Numbered from the stretch's first letter, positions 1 through 7,785 are shown. The stretch is DNA of 64,000 nucleotides from Butyrivibrio sp. AE3004 (GCF_000703165.1 NZ_JNLQ01000002.1:496001-560000), one strand, 5' to 3'. The notes: generated by a model not told the origin, from the letters alone. Program-made: numbers and translations.

Positions 1-139
1 TTTCTCCGTAGGCAATTTCGGGATTTTTTGCAGCATATTCTGCTAATGTTTCATTACCATTAAGAGTTCTGGCAAGTATGGAGCAAAGAATTATAGCTGC
101 TATAAGAATTAGAATTGGCTTGAAATATTGTTTAAACAT
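1..139 (-). CDS. N-terminus of an unidentified membrane-anchored or secreted protein (cut by window edge)
   Basis: The reverse strand opens with ATG at 139 and runs off the left edge, giving 46 residues. The start is basic (MFKQYFKP), then a hydrophobic stretch (about residues 8-24, ILILIAAIILCSILA) that looks like a signal anchor or uncleaved signal peptide, then a polar segment. It diverges from ecfA1. No family can be named from this fragment, and no strong Shine-Dalgarno is visible. Confidence 0.5.
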   Translation of the reverse strand, partial: MFKQYFKPILILIAAIILCSILARTLNGNETLAEYAAKNPEIAYGE

Positions 140-245
140 GTATCTATCATAGCATATATCAGCTTGTTTTTCATAACTTCATATAATAAAATAGAAAAAG
201 TGTACGGTTAAATAATGCCAAATTTGTTAAGGAAACAAAAATAAC

Positions 246-1109
246 ATGATTTCAGAAAATATGCTCCAGGCAGATAAACTTACATTTGAATATATTAGAA
301 GAGATGAAGAAGGCAATGTAGAGGGTATAAAAACCGCTGTTGATAATGTAAGTATTGAAATTAAACACGGGGAGTTTATTTCTATTCTCGGGCATAATGG
401 TTCCGGAAAATCTACACTTGCTAAGCATTTTAATGCACTACTTTTTCCTACAGAGGGAAATGTATGGGTAGACGGAATGAATACAGTAGATGGCAAAGCT
501 CTATGGGATATTCGTCAGGAAGCGGGGATGGTTTTCCAGAATCCCGATAACCAGATAATTGGGCAGGTTGTTGAGGAAGATGTTGGGTTTGGCCCCGAAA
601 ATATGGGAGTACCTACCGAGGAGATATGGGAGAGAGTAGAAGAAAGCCTTAAGACTGTTGGAATGTATGATTACAGGAAGAACTCTCCTAATCATCTTTC
701 AGGAGGACAAAAGCAAAGAGTATCCATAGCAGGAGTTATTGCTATGCATCCTAAATGCATTATTTTTGATGAGCCTACTGCTATGCTTGATCCTAATGGA
801 AGAAAGGATGTTATACGTGCTGCACGTGCTTTGAATGAAGTTGAGGGCATTACAATTATATTGATTACGCATTATATGGAAGAGGTTATTTATTCAGACA
901 GAGTTTTTGTCATGGATAAAGGACATATTACAATGCAAGGAACTCCAAGAGAAATATTTTCTCAGGTTGATAAGCTTAAGGAGCTCCGTTTGGGTGTACC
1001 ACAGGTTACTCTTTTGGCACATGAACTTCAAAAAAGAGGCCTTAACATTCCTGATGGAATTCTCGATAGGAAAGAATTAATTGATGCTATAAAAGCGCTA
1101 AAATACTAG
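246..1109 (+). CDS. ecfA1: ECF transporter energizing ATPase EcfA1
   Basis: This is one of the two ABC ATPases that power energy-coupling-factor vitamin and metal importers at the inner face of the membrane. The 287-residue protein has Walker A GHNGSGKST (about 49-57), the Q-loop FQNPDNQ typical of EcfA, the signature LSGGQKQR, Walker B IIFDEPTAMLDP and a switch histidine in ITHYMEE. An ecfA2-like ATPase and an EcfT follow, the usual Firmicutes order, but an unusual gap of about 190 bp with a hairpin separates it from ecfA2. The substrate-binding S component is not here, consistent with a shared group II module. Confidence 0.93.
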   Translation: MISENMLQADKLTFEYIRRDEEGNVEGIKTAVDNVSIEIKHGEFISILGHNGSGKSTLAKHFNALLFPTEGNVWVDGMNTVDGKALWDIRQEAGMVFQNPDNQIIGQVVEEDVGFGPENMGVPTEEIWERVEESLKTVGMYDYRKNSPNHLSGGQKQRVSIAGVIAMHPKCIIFDEPTAMLDPNGRKDVIRAARALNEVEGITIILITHYMEEVIYSDRVFVMDKGHITMQGTPREIFSQVDKLKELRLGVPQVTLLAHELQKRGLNIPDGILDRKELIDAIKALKY

Positions 1110-1180
1110 TGTTTTTGTTTGTTCATATTTAGTCTGAGTGCGAATAATAAGGGGTATATGCAAGGAAGAAAATCCAAGGT

Positions 1181-1206
1181 GATGCTGTTGTAGCATCAAG
1201 TTTTTT
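1181..1206 (+). terminator. Weak hairpin between ecfA1 and ecfA2
   Basis: The hairpin GATGCT-GTTGT-AGCATC is followed three bases later by six T. It could be a weak terminator or attenuator that uncouples ecfA1 from the downstream genes. The stem is only six pairs, so confidence is low. Confidence 0.35.
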
Positions 1207-1308
1207 ATACATAGAAGATAATATCTTATACAAACAATTTAATTAATTATGTGCAGATAGAATAATAGTATTAGTAAAAAAAATGTGTGCATATAAATGA
1301 GGAGACAC

Positions 1309-2157
1309 ATGTCAATAATACTTGATCATGTAAACTACATATATAATCCGGGTACAAATATGGCCAGGGCAGCTTTGAAGGATGTTTCATTACAGATACC
1401 TGATGGGCAGTTTATCGGCCTCATAGGACATACAGGGTCCGGTAAGTCTACCCTTGTTCAACATTTAAATGGATTGATGAAGCCTACATCAGGCTCGGTT
1501 TATTTTGACGGAAAGGATATAAATGACCCAGAATATGATAGGAAAAATCTTAGAGCAAAGGTCGGACTTGTTTTTCAATATCCTGAACACCAGCTTTTTG
1601 AAATAAATTGTTTTCAGGATGTATGTTTCGGGCCAAAGAATCTAGGATTGCCACAGAAAGAAATTGAGCTTAGAGCATATGATGCTTTGAAAAAAGTGGG
1701 ATTTCCAGACGAATCATTTTATCAGTCTCCCTTTGACTTATCCGGCGGACAGAAAAGAAGGGTTGCAATTGCCGGGGTACTTGCAATGAAGCCGGATGTT
1801 CTTATTTTGGATGAACCGACAGCCGGACTGGATCCGAAAGGCAGAGATGAAATTTTGGGATTGATTGCGGATCTTCACGATAATATGGGAATAACAGTTA
1901 TTTTGGTATCTCATAGTATGGAGGATGTTGCAAATTATGTTGATAGGATAATTGTTATGAATAAGGGTGAGGCTGCGTATGATGGTACACCCAAGGAAGT
2001 TTTTTCATATTACAAAGAACTGGAAGAGATAGGTCTTGCAGCGCCTCAGGTTACGTATGTTATGGAGGAACTCAGGAAGGAAGGCTTTCCGGTTAAAACA
2101 GGTGCTACCACTATTGATGAGGCAGCTGATGAAATAATGAGAGTTTTAGGAGCATAA
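1309..2157 (+). CDS. ecfA2: ECF transporter energizing ATPase EcfA2
   Basis: Second ATPase of the ECF module. It has Walker A GHTGSGKST, the Q-loop FQYPEHQLFE characteristic of EcfA2, the signature LSGGQKRR, Walker B LILDEPTAGLDP and the H-loop SHSMED. An in-frame ATG lies at 1297, but GAGGAG sits directly over it and a few bases before the ATG at 1309, so translation (MSIILDHVNY) most likely starts at 1309. The ecfT start follows only 5 bp after the stop, so the pair should be co-translated. EcfA1 and EcfA2 form the heterodimer that docks on EcfT. Confidence 0.93.
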   Translation: MSIILDHVNYIYNPGTNMARAALKDVSLQIPDGQFIGLIGHTGSGKSTLVQHLNGLMKPTSGSVYFDGKDINDPEYDRKNLRAKVGLVFQYPEHQLFEINCFQDVCFGPKNLGLPQKEIELRAYDALKKVGFPDESFYQSPFDLSGGQKRRVAIAGVLAMKPDVLILDEPTAGLDPKGRDEILGLIADLHDNMGITVILVSHSMEDVANYVDRIIVMNKGEAAYDGTPKEVFSYYKELEEIGLAAPQVTYVMEELRKEGFPVKTGATTIDEAADEIMRVLGA

Positions 2158-2162
2158 CCCAA

Positions 2163-2966
2163 ATGCTTAGAGATATAACACTGGGCCAGTACTACCAGAC
2201 AGATTCGGTATTGCATAGACTGGATCCAAGAGTAAAAATTTCAGCAACACTTATATATATCATTTCATTGTTTGTTGTGAATAATGTTATTGGATATTTT
2301 ATAGCCGCATTGTTTTTGATTATGGCTATTATTCTTTCTAAGGTCCCCGCAAAATTCATTTTTAAGGGAATGAAGGCTATCTATTTATTGTTGCTTATAA
2401 CAATGGTATTTAATTTGTTTTTGACTCCGGGAGAGCCGTTAATTTCTGTTTGGAAATTGAAAATTACAAAAGAAGGATTAAAAATAGCTATTATGATGGG
2501 AGTTAGATTGGTCTTTTTAATTACGGGATCATCTATAATGACACTTACGACCACTCCCAACCAACTTACAGATGGACTTGAGAACCTTATGAAACCATTA
2601 AAGGTATTTCATGTTCCCGTTCATGAGATATCTATGATGATGTCTATTGCACTTAGATTTATTCCCATTTTGATGGAAGAAACTGACAAAATAATGAAGG
2701 CACAAATGGCAAGAGGTGCAGATTTTGAGAGTGGATCGGTAATTCAGCGAGCAAAAAGTCTGATACCTTTACTCGTTCCGCTTTTTATTTCTGCATTCAG
2801 ACGTGCGAGTGATTTGGCTATGGCTATGGAAGCCAGGTGCTATCGTGGCGGAGAAGGAAGAACTAAGATGAAGCCACTCATTTATAGGAAAAGAGATTTT
2901 CTTGCTTATGTGATAATAGGACTATATCTGGGGATTATGGTTGCGGCAGGGATAATTTTTCATTGA
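2163..2966 (+). CDS. ecfT: ECF transporter transmembrane scaffold EcfT
   Basis: This 267-residue integral membrane subunit couples the EcfA dimer to exchangeable S components. Several hydrophobic helices are evident (about 24-60, 70-90, 105-130, 245-265). The cytoplasmic coupling region carries the two conserved Ala-Arg-Gly type motifs, here QMARGAD and MEARCYRGG, that contact the ATPases. The gene follows ecfA2 by 5 bp, and its Shine-Dalgarno (AGGAG) lies inside the end of ecfA2, implying translational coupling. Length and motifs are normal for the family. Confidence 0.92.
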   Translation: MLRDITLGQYYQTDSVLHRLDPRVKISATLIYIISLFVVNNVIGYFIAALFLIMAIILSKVPAKFIFKGMKAIYLLLLITMVFNLFLTPGEPLISVWKLKITKEGLKIAIMMGVRLVFLITGSSIMTLTTTPNQLTDGLENLMKPLKVFHVPVHEISMMMSIALRFIPILMEETDKIMKAQMARGADFESGSVIQRAKSLIPLLVPLFISAFRRASDLAMAMEARCYRGGEGRTKMKPLIYRKRDFLAYVIIGLYLGIMVAAGIIFH

Positions 2967-3001
2967 TAAAGTAAGTAATTACTTACAGATGAGGTTTCGT
3001 T

Positions 3002-3778
3002 TTGAAGAATATTATGCTAACAGTTGCTTATGATGGAAGTAATTATCATGGTTTTGCTTTTCAGGAGAGCAGCAAAACAATAGAAGGCGAATTATATAAA
3101 GCAATAGGTGCTCTTACAGGTGAAAATGTTGAGATCATAGGCGCGAGCAGGACAGATGCAGGCGTTCATTCATACGGAAATATTGTTGTATTTGAAACAG
3201 AATCAACAATACCTCCTCAAAGTTTTGCTCCAGCGATTAACAACAGACTTCCTGAAGATATAAGAATTGTAAAGTCAGAAGAGGTACCACTGGGATTTCA
3301 TCCAAGAAGATGCCTCTCTGAAAAAATGTATGAGTACAGAATACTTAATACTAAGATTATGATTCCTACAAAAAGACTGTATGCTTGTCACAATAGTTAT
3401 CCGCTGGATGAAAAAATAATGAATGAAGCAGCTGCATTCCTTGTAGGAGAGCATGATTTTTCGAGCTTTTGTAGTACCGGTTCACAGGCTGTTACACATG
3501 TGCGCAGAATTATTTCCGCAGAGGTTGAAAGACAAGGCGATGAGATAGTTATTCGTGTAGTAGGAAACGGTTTTTTGTATAATATGGTGAGGATTATAGC
3601 AGGCACTTTGATGGATATCGGAAGGGGGAAGGGGACGCCCTGTGATGTTAAGAAAATGATTGATGCTATGGACAGATCTACAGCTGGACCAACAGCGCCT
3701 CCGCAGGGCTTATTTCTTGTAAAATATGTTTTTCCTAATGGTTTACAGGTTGACAAATTTGAGAAAATGAGCATATAA
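3002..3778 (+). CDS. truA: tRNA pseudouridine(38-40) synthase TruA
   Basis: Isomerizes uridines 38-40 of the tRNA anticodon arm. The protein (258 aa) begins with the typical LTVAYDGSNYHGFAFQ and contains the catalytic motif ASRTDAGVHSYGN, whose Asp is the nucleophile, and near the C-terminus the RNA-binding GNGFLYNMVRIIAGTL motif. The start is TTG at 3002, preceded by GAGG at good distance; the ATG at 3014 is too far from it. ecfA1-ecfA2-ecfT-truA-rplM-rpsI is a conserved Firmicutes neighbourhood. Confidence 0.95.
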   Translation: MKNIMLTVAYDGSNYHGFAFQESSKTIEGELYKAIGALTGENVEIIGASRTDAGVHSYGNIVVFETESTIPPQSFAPAINNRLPEDIRIVKSEEVPLGFHPRRCLSEKMYEYRILNTKIMIPTKRLYACHNSYPLDEKIMNEAAAFLVGEHDFSSFCSTGSQAVTHVRRIISAEVERQGDEIVIRVVGNGFLYNMVRIIAGTLMDIGRGKGTPCDVKKMIDAMDRSTAGPTAPPQGLFLVKYVFPNGLQVDKFEKMSI

Positions 3779-3919
3779 TATATGACTGTGTGACGATAAT
3801 CGCCAAGTTATCCCGGTAAGTAATGAGGCGTGCATCCAAATATATATAGGCGATGGATCAGGTGAAGGGTTCTTCGCACCCAGAGTATTAACTGTTAACT
3901 GGTTATGGAGGTAATAGAA
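3779..3919 (+). promoter_or_regulatory. rplM leader region, possible L13 autoregulatory leader
   Basis: The 140 bp between truA and rplM is non-coding and includes a G+C-rich stretch (GGTGAAGGGTTCTTCGCACCC, about 3859-3879) that can fold into a hairpin just upstream of the L13 Shine-Dalgarno. L13 leaders controlling rplM-rpsI are known in Firmicutes. I could not confirm the consensus, so the assignment is tentative. Confidence 0.4.
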
Positions 3920-4348
3920 ATGAACACATATATGCCTAATGCTTCTTCTGTAGAGAAGAAATGGTATGTTGTAGACGCAACAGATATGACACTCGGTCGT
4001 CTTGCTTCTAACGTAGCTAACGTTCTTAGAGGAAAGAATAAGCCGATTTATACACCTAACATTGATACAGGTGATTATGTAATCGTTATCAATGCTGATA
4101 AGATTAAGGTTTCAGGTAAGAAGATGGACCAGAAGATGTACTGGCACCATACTGACTATGTTGGACACCACAAGGAGTTCACACTTCGTCAGATGATGGA
4201 GAACCATCCTGAGCGCGTTATTGAGCACGCTGTAAAGGGAATGCTTCCCAAGGGTTCTCTTGGAAGACAGATGTACACAAAGCTTCATGTATACGCAGGT
4301 CCTGAGCACGAGCACGCAGCTCAGAAGCCCGAAGTACTTACATTCTAA
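3920..4348 (+). CDS. rplM: 50S ribosomal protein L13
   Basis: A 142-residue early-assembly protein of the large subunit. Recognizable blocks are [51 protein letters not shown] and [16 protein letters not shown], the typical L13 end. An in-frame ATG at 3905 overlaps the Shine-Dalgarno GGAGG (3907-3911), so the real start is the ATG at 3920, eight bases after it. It is followed at 20 bp by rpsI, with which it is universally co-transcribed. Confidence 0.96.
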   Translation: MNTYMPNASSVEKKWYVVDATDMTLGRLASNVANVLRGKNKPIYTPNIDTGDYVIVINADKIKVSGKKMDQKMYWHHTDYVGHHKEFTLRQMMENHPERVIEHAVKGMLPKGSLGRQMYTKLHVYAGPEHEHAAQKPEVLTF

Positions 4349-4368
4349 TCTGAAAGGAGAATTGAAAA

Positions 4369-4767
4369 ATGGCTAAAGCAGCAAGTTTCTATGGCACAGG
4401 TAGAAGAAAGAAGTCTATCGCCAGAGTTTATCTTACACCCGGTAAGGGAAATATTACTATCAACAAGAGAAACATCGATGATTATCTTGGACTTGAGACA
4501 CTTAAAGTTATCGTTCGTCAGCCCCTTGTATTGACTGATACACTTGATAAGTTCGATGTAACAGTAACTGTTCGCGGTGGCGGCACAACAGGTCAGGCTG
4601 GTGCTATCCGTCACGGAATCTCAAGAGCACTTCTTCAGGCTGATTCAGATGAGTACAGACCTGCACTTAAGAAGGCTGGATTCCTTACACGTGATCCTAG
4701 AATGAAGGAGAGAAAGAAGTACGGTCTCAAAAAGGCACGTCGTGCTCCTCAGTTCTCAAAGAGATAA
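4369..4767 (+). CDS. rpsI: 30S ribosomal protein S9 (also the integration target of the downstream array)
   Basis: A 132-residue small-subunit protein with the normal family start ([16 protein letters not shown]), [20 protein letters not shown] in the middle and the P-site tRNA-contacting basic tail [10 protein letters not shown] good Shine-Dalgarno (GAAAGGAG) precedes it. The last codons, TTC TCA AAG AGA TAA, are the 13-bp core repeated at six later places in the window. Downstream insertions would therefore have kept the S9 C-terminus and stop codon intact, the usual feature of 3'-end integration sites. Confidence 0.97.
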   Translation: MAKAASFYGTGRRKKSIARVYLTPGKGNITINKRNIDDYLGLETLKVIVRQPLVLTDTLDKFDVTVTVRGGGTTGQAGAIRHGISRALLQADSDEYRPALKKAGFLTRDPRMKERKKYGLKKARRAPQFSKR

Positions 4768-4846
4768 TCGTTTCACAACGTATTACGTCTTTGGACAATT
4801 ATATACGACTTATTACACCTCAGGACAATTGTCCTGGGGTGTTTTT
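4753..4846 (+). repeat. Array border 0: rpsI-end core plus downstream arm and terminator
   Basis: The core TTCTCAAAGAGAT (4753-4765), inside rpsI, begins a roughly 95-bp direct repeat. The same sequence, with a few changes, recurs at 10832-10927 and 22428-22521, always ending in the same ACACC...GGTGT terminator. Unlike the other six borders, this copy has no 109-bp structured element upstream, because rpsI coding sequence is there instead. This is what is expected of the target-side (attL-like) end of an integrated array. Confidence 0.85.
4815..4846 (+). terminator. Rho-independent terminator after rpsI
   Basis: The stem ACACCTCAGGACAATTGTCC...GGTGT (4815-4841) is followed by five T. It ends the rplM-rpsI transcript and insulates the first accessory block. 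Near-identical copies follow the cores at 10832 and 22428. Confidence 0.85.
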
Positions 4847-4875
4847 ATACGCATTTTTGTTGCGGAAATATTAAT

Positions 4876-4920
4876 TTGACAAAATGTCAAACACAATATA
4901 TTGTATAATTAAGAAGGAGG
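4876..4920 (+). promoter_or_regulatory. Promoter with inverted-repeat operator and strong RBS for the XRE-ImmA pair
   Basis: TTGACA-AAA-TGTCAA (4876-4890) is a perfect inverted repeat that also contains a consensus -35. Candidate -10 boxes are TATATT (4897) and TATAAT (4904), with non-ideal spacing in either case. AAGGAGG (4914-4920) is the Shine-Dalgarno. The palindrome is a natural operator for the XRE protein encoded next. Confidence 0.6.
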
Positions 4921-4928
4921 AAATACAA

Positions 4929-5243
4929 ATGGAGGGATTTGGCAAGCGTGTACTGGATTTACTTGAGAATATTGGATATACCCAAAGAGAATTTGCAACA
5001 ATGATTGGTGTATCAGAGGGAGCATTATCAAGATATTTAAAAGATGAACGTGAACCTAAGATGGAAGTGATTGCCAATATGGCAACGGCTCTTAATACTA
5101 CGACAGATTATCTATTGTCTGGAAAGAATGATAAAAAATCATTTGAAGAAACATATAGGCTGGTTGCAAGAGGCACTTCAACTATGACTGATGAAGAAAA
5201 AACAAAGCTGATTAAGGTATTACTCAACAATGGAAAAACATGA
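4929..5243 (+). CDS. XRE-family transcriptional regulator
   Basis: A 104-residue DNA-binding protein. The N-terminal two-thirds is a Cro/cI helix-turn-helix (GYTQREFATMIGVSEGALSR as helices 2-3, then MATALNTTTDYLLSG); the short C-terminal tail is helical and acidic. An upstream in-frame ATG at 4884 is rejected because AAGGAGG stands 8 bases before the ATG at 4929. It overlaps the ImmA-like gene by 14 bp, the arrangement of regulator/anti-repressor pairs of mobile elements, where the peptidase cleaves the repressor to release expression. First gene of array block 1. Confidence 0.88.
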   Translation: MEGFGKRVLDLLENIGYTQREFATMIGVSEGALSRYLKDEREPKMEVIANMATALNTTTDYLLSGKNDKKSFEETYRLVARGTSTMTDEEKTKLIKVLLNNGKT

Positions 5244-5826
5244 TAATAGACCGGCTCTGCCTAAAAAAATATATGATCAGATCGAGGAAGATGTAGTAAA
5301 ACTTCATATTAAGCTAGAATTATCAGTTCCAGTTAATCCAAGCGAAGTGGCAAAAAGATTGGGATATATTGTTCATAAGTTTTCAGAAATCTATAGCGAA
5401 GGAAACAATTTAATAGAACTAAGAACTGGAAATGATGGTAATAGGCGTGACGGGCTTTCTTATTATGATCCGGATGTACAGACATATGTTATATGGGTCA
5501 ACGATATAGATTCCATATACGAGGAGCACGACGGATTTACGATAATGCATGAGATAGGTCATATAAGGATGGGACATAGAGGGGATAGCCAGTTGGCAGA
5601 GATGGTGGCAAACTATTATGCGGCGTATGCATTAGTACCTTCTCCACTACCGAGTATGTATAAATGTTCATCTTTTGTTGACATAGCAGACGTGTTCGAA
5701 GTATCTGCTGATTGTGCCTACAATTGTGGCAGAAGATGTATGAACTGGGCGATGTATTCAGGAGCTATTAAGCCATATGAAAAGGTTTTGATAGACTATT
5801 ATAAGAAAATATTAAAAGGAGGATGA
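5230..5826 (+). CDS. ImmA/IrrE-type zinc metallopeptidase
   Basis: 198 residues with the gluzincin motif MHEIGHIRMGH around residue 108, the zinc site and catalytic Glu of the ImmA/IrrE family. Known members (ImmA of ICEBs1, IrrE/PprI) cleave XRE-type repressors after stress. The gene is translationally coupled to the XRE regulator by a 14-bp overlap, which suggests that it inactivates that protein. The C-terminal half is Cys-rich (YNCGRRCMNW) and not otherwise recognized. The pair probably controls the EndoU toxin genes downstream; that link is inferred from context. Confidence 0.85.
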   Translation: MEKHDNRPALPKKIYDQIEEDVVKLHIKLELSVPVNPSEVAKRLGYIVHKFSEIYSEGNNLIELRTGNDGNRRDGLSYYDPDVQTYVIWVNDIDSIYEEHDGFTIMHEIGHIRMGHRGDSQLAEMVANYYAAYALVPSPLPSMYKCSSFVDIADVFEVSADCAYNCGRRCMNWAMYSGAIKPYEKVLIDYYKKILKGG

Positions 5827-6088
5827 TGCCTATGAATGTATTGATACTAAAGGAAAACGCATAACTGTTGGCCCAGTTATGCGTCCTCTTGAAGAAAGAC
5901 TCTGTTGTAGAATCTCTCTTAAACATACACCTAATTCTACTTCAATCTTTCTTTGAGAGCAACATAAAAATGATACCAATAATAACCGTTGCTTAGCCAA
6001 GGAAACACTTGGCAGAAAGATGAGGAGAAAATGAAAAAAGAAATTGTTTTAGTTCCTTGTCTGTCAATTATGACAGGAGGGAACGTCT
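5827..6088 (+). other. Non-coding spacer with two hairpins before the EndoU toxin gene
   Basis: A perfect 11-bp inverted repeat (ACGCATAACTG, 5857-5867, with CAGTTATGCGT, 5874-5884) lies in the first part, without a T-tract. A smaller stem GCCAAG/CTTGGC is at 5996-6013. A 23-codon ORF with a fair Shine-Dalgarno (6031-6102) overlaps the toxin start and could be a leader peptide or chance. One further frame (about 5828-5953) is open without a start and may be a remnant. Confidence 0.4.
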
Positions 6089-6577
6089 ATGGGTACAACT
6101 AAGTCAGGAAGAGTTTTAAACACTCACGGGGCAGCAGGATCTGCCAGTCAATTCTCTGTAGTTCATTCAAATGAAGGTGCCTATACTAAGCCACGTAACG
6201 GTAATCATATACGGCTTAAGAGTGGCGGACATGGTCAAGCTGGAATGAACGAATTAGATAAGTATGGTATAAGATATAAGGTTGAGAAGACTTATCCTAA
6301 TGGTGTAAGAGTAGGGCATATCTTAGACCATACAAATAAGGCAAAAACAAAATCTATGGGCCAGTCATGGTTTCCAAAAGACTGGACAAGCAAGGATATA
6401 AAACATGCAGGAGAGCATGTTGCTAATTTAAAGGGAAATAGACATACCAAGGATGGAGTGGCTGTATTTGGAATGTGGAAAGGAGTCCGTGTTGGAGTTA
6501 TTCGGACACATGGGCAAATTGGGACCATCTTTCCAGATGCAAAACAGCCGTATAGTAAAGGGGGTAAGAAAAAATGA
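6089..6577 (+). CDS. EndoU-type nuclease toxin
   Basis: 162 residues, no signal peptide. The second half carries features of bacterial EndoU ribonuclease domains: a histidine-containing GHILDHT, then QSWFPKDWTSKDIKHAGEHV, and the closing GVRVGVIRTHGQIGTIFPDA, matching the FP..W...I and GV.V.V...G.I..P blocks of the family. EndoU domains normally sit at the C-terminus of large polymorphic toxins; here the protein is a small free-standing module, intracellular or the orphan tip of a toxin. GGAGGG lies 8 bases before the ATG. The next gene overlaps its stop by 4 bp and is the natural immunity candidate. Confidence 0.75.
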   Translation: MGTTKSGRVLNTHGAAGSASQFSVVHSNEGAYTKPRNGNHIRLKSGGHGQAGMNELDKYGIRYKVEKTYPNGVRVGHILDHTNKAKTKSMGQSWFPKDWTSKDIKHAGEHVANLKGNRHTKDGVAVFGMWKGVRVGVIRTHGQIGTIFPDAKQPYSKGGKKK

Positions 6578-6936
6578 ATATAGAAAAGTTTAGAGAAGTT
6601 ATTAAACGCAGAGAATATGTGGAAGATATTAGTTGTGGAGAGTGGGCTGACGGAATAGAGGAATGTCAGAAACTATTAACGGAGATTCTTTCGGAAGACG
6701 TTCCATCAACTATAGACTTCTTGAATAATGGATGCACTGCTTCGGAGTATTCTTGGATAAGTGAGGTGTTGGAGGACGTTATTGAAAAAAAGCCCAATGC
6801 TGAGTTGGTTAAGTGCTATAAAGAGTTGATGGCTAAATTTCCTGATGAATGTGCTACATATAATATTGCAGGCGCCATAGAAGGTGCAGAAGCTATATTG
6901 AAATGGGAGGCAGAGCATGGGAAAGACAGCAACTAA
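6574..6936 (+). CDS. Putative immunity protein for the EndoU toxin
   Basis: A 120-residue acidic, all-helical protein with no membrane segment and no family that I recognize. Its start overlaps the toxin stop (ATGA-type coupling), the classical toxin-immunity arrangement that secures co-translation. Its size and acidity, next to a basic toxin (tail KQPYSKGGKKK), suit a stoichiometric inhibitor. The function is inferred from position only. It overlaps the following DUF4417 gene by 20 bp. Confidence 0.55.
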   Translation: MNIEKFREVIKRREYVEDISCGEWADGIEECQKLLTEILSEDVPSTIDFLNNGCTASEYSWISEVLEDVIEKKPNAELVKCYKELMAKFPDECATYNIAGAIEGAEAILKWEAEHGKDSN

Positions 6937-7591
6937 TTTGGTGGATGAAGGGTTTAGAGTTTCTTTAGTAGAAACCGCATTTTTCGATGGGAAGTTTGAA
7001 ATTCCACATATTGATGCACCAAAAGATATAATAATTCCTGAAGGAATGGTTCCGTTCTCATTGAGAGAGCGGAGCCAAGATAAAAATGATTTCGTTTGCT
7101 TTTATGAACATGACATCAATTTTCGTGAGATACTTACGAATACAGAAGAGTATGTTGACGATCTAAAAAGGTTTCCGGGAATTATAACACCAGATTGTTC
7201 GCTTTATATTGATGCTCCGTTATGTGTTCAAATCGCTGATATATATCTTAACAGGGCAGTTGGATATTACTTGAGCCAACAAGGACTTTATGTTGTACCT
7301 AACATTCGATGGGGAGATGAGCGAACTTATAAATCGGATTTCCTTGGTGAAAAGGTTGCATTTCAGGGAGTGGATAAACATAGTATTGTTTCCATTGGCA
7401 CATACGGACAAATAAAATCGGCTGAATCTAAAAGGTATTTCAGAGAAGGACTCGAGGAAATGCTCAAGGAACTTGAACCAGAGGTTGTTCTCGTTTATGG
7501 TGCTATGCCGGATAAAATATTTGGCGGACTATTAGATAAGGCTAGATTCCTACAGTATCCGGATTGGACATCTCGGATGAAACAGAAATGA
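6917..7591 (+). CDS. DUF4417 protein
   Basis: 224 residues with the hallmark run of DUF4417: FPGIITPDCSLYIDAPLCV, then IADIYLNRAVGYYLSQQG, VVPNIRWGDERTY, VSIGTYGQIKS, and late LEPEVVLVYGAMPDKIFG. Members are found on phages, plasmids and islands of Firmicutes; the biochemical role is unknown. The gene overlaps the putative immunity gene by 20 bp and so belongs to the same operon. Its stop is 16 bp before the first structured border element, closing block 1. Confidence 0.8.
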   Translation: MGKTATNLVDEGFRVSLVETAFFDGKFEIPHIDAPKDIIIPEGMVPFSLRERSQDKNDFVCFYEHDINFREILTNTEEYVDDLKRFPGIITPDCSLYIDAPLCVQIADIYLNRAVGYYLSQQGLYVVPNIRWGDERTYKSDFLGEKVAFQGVDKHSIVSIGTYGQIKSAESKRYFREGLEEMLKELEPEVVLVYGAMPDKIFGGLLDKARFLQYPDWTSRMKQK

Positions 7592-7607
7592 TTGTTAAGA
7601 AAAACGA

Positions 7608-7785
7608 GCTGTAACCAGTTGCGCACAGTAGCCCTGAGCTTTCTACCGTACACAACAGGTAAACAGCAACATGACTTGAAAGTGTCTAAAATACGGCACT
7701 TTCACTTCATTAATCGTTCTCAAAGAGATAATCATTCTGCAGATGCAGATTCGAAACCCCCAGATTTTATCTGGGGGGTTTCTTA
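7608..7785 (+). repeat. Array border A: structured element, core TTCTCAAAGAGAT, terminator
   Basis: The outer stem GCTGT/ACAGC closes a 63-nt segment containing CAGTAGCCCTGAGCTTTCTA. It is followed by a hairpin TGAAAGTGTC / GGCACTTTCA with loop TAAAATAC, then the core at 7717-7729, exactly 46 nt after the outer stem. After the core come a small CTGCA...TGCAG repeat and a terminator GAAACCCCCAGA/TCTGGGGGGTTTC (7753-7782). Compared with border E, the second hairpin shows compensating stem changes. Confidence 0.85.

Noticed and set aside
1297..1308. Upstream ATG of ecfA2
   Set aside because: It is within the Shine-Dalgarno of the better start at 1309 and adds four non-conserved residues.
3397..3774. 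Long antisense frame over truA (and similar antisense frames over most genes)
   Set aside because: These mirror the codon bias of the sense gene and have no ribosome sites or family features.
6031..6102. 23-codon leader peptide before the EndoU gene
   Set aside because: It has a fair ribosome site but no composition bias typical of attenuator peptides. Mentioned in the spacer entry but not called as a gene.
7608..7729. Border elements as true integron attC sites
   Set aside because: attC sites end in RYYYAAC and GTTRRRY boxes. Here the ends are GTTGC and GCAAC in the opposite order, the core lies outside the hairpins, and no intI-like integrase is present. The resemblance is architectural only.
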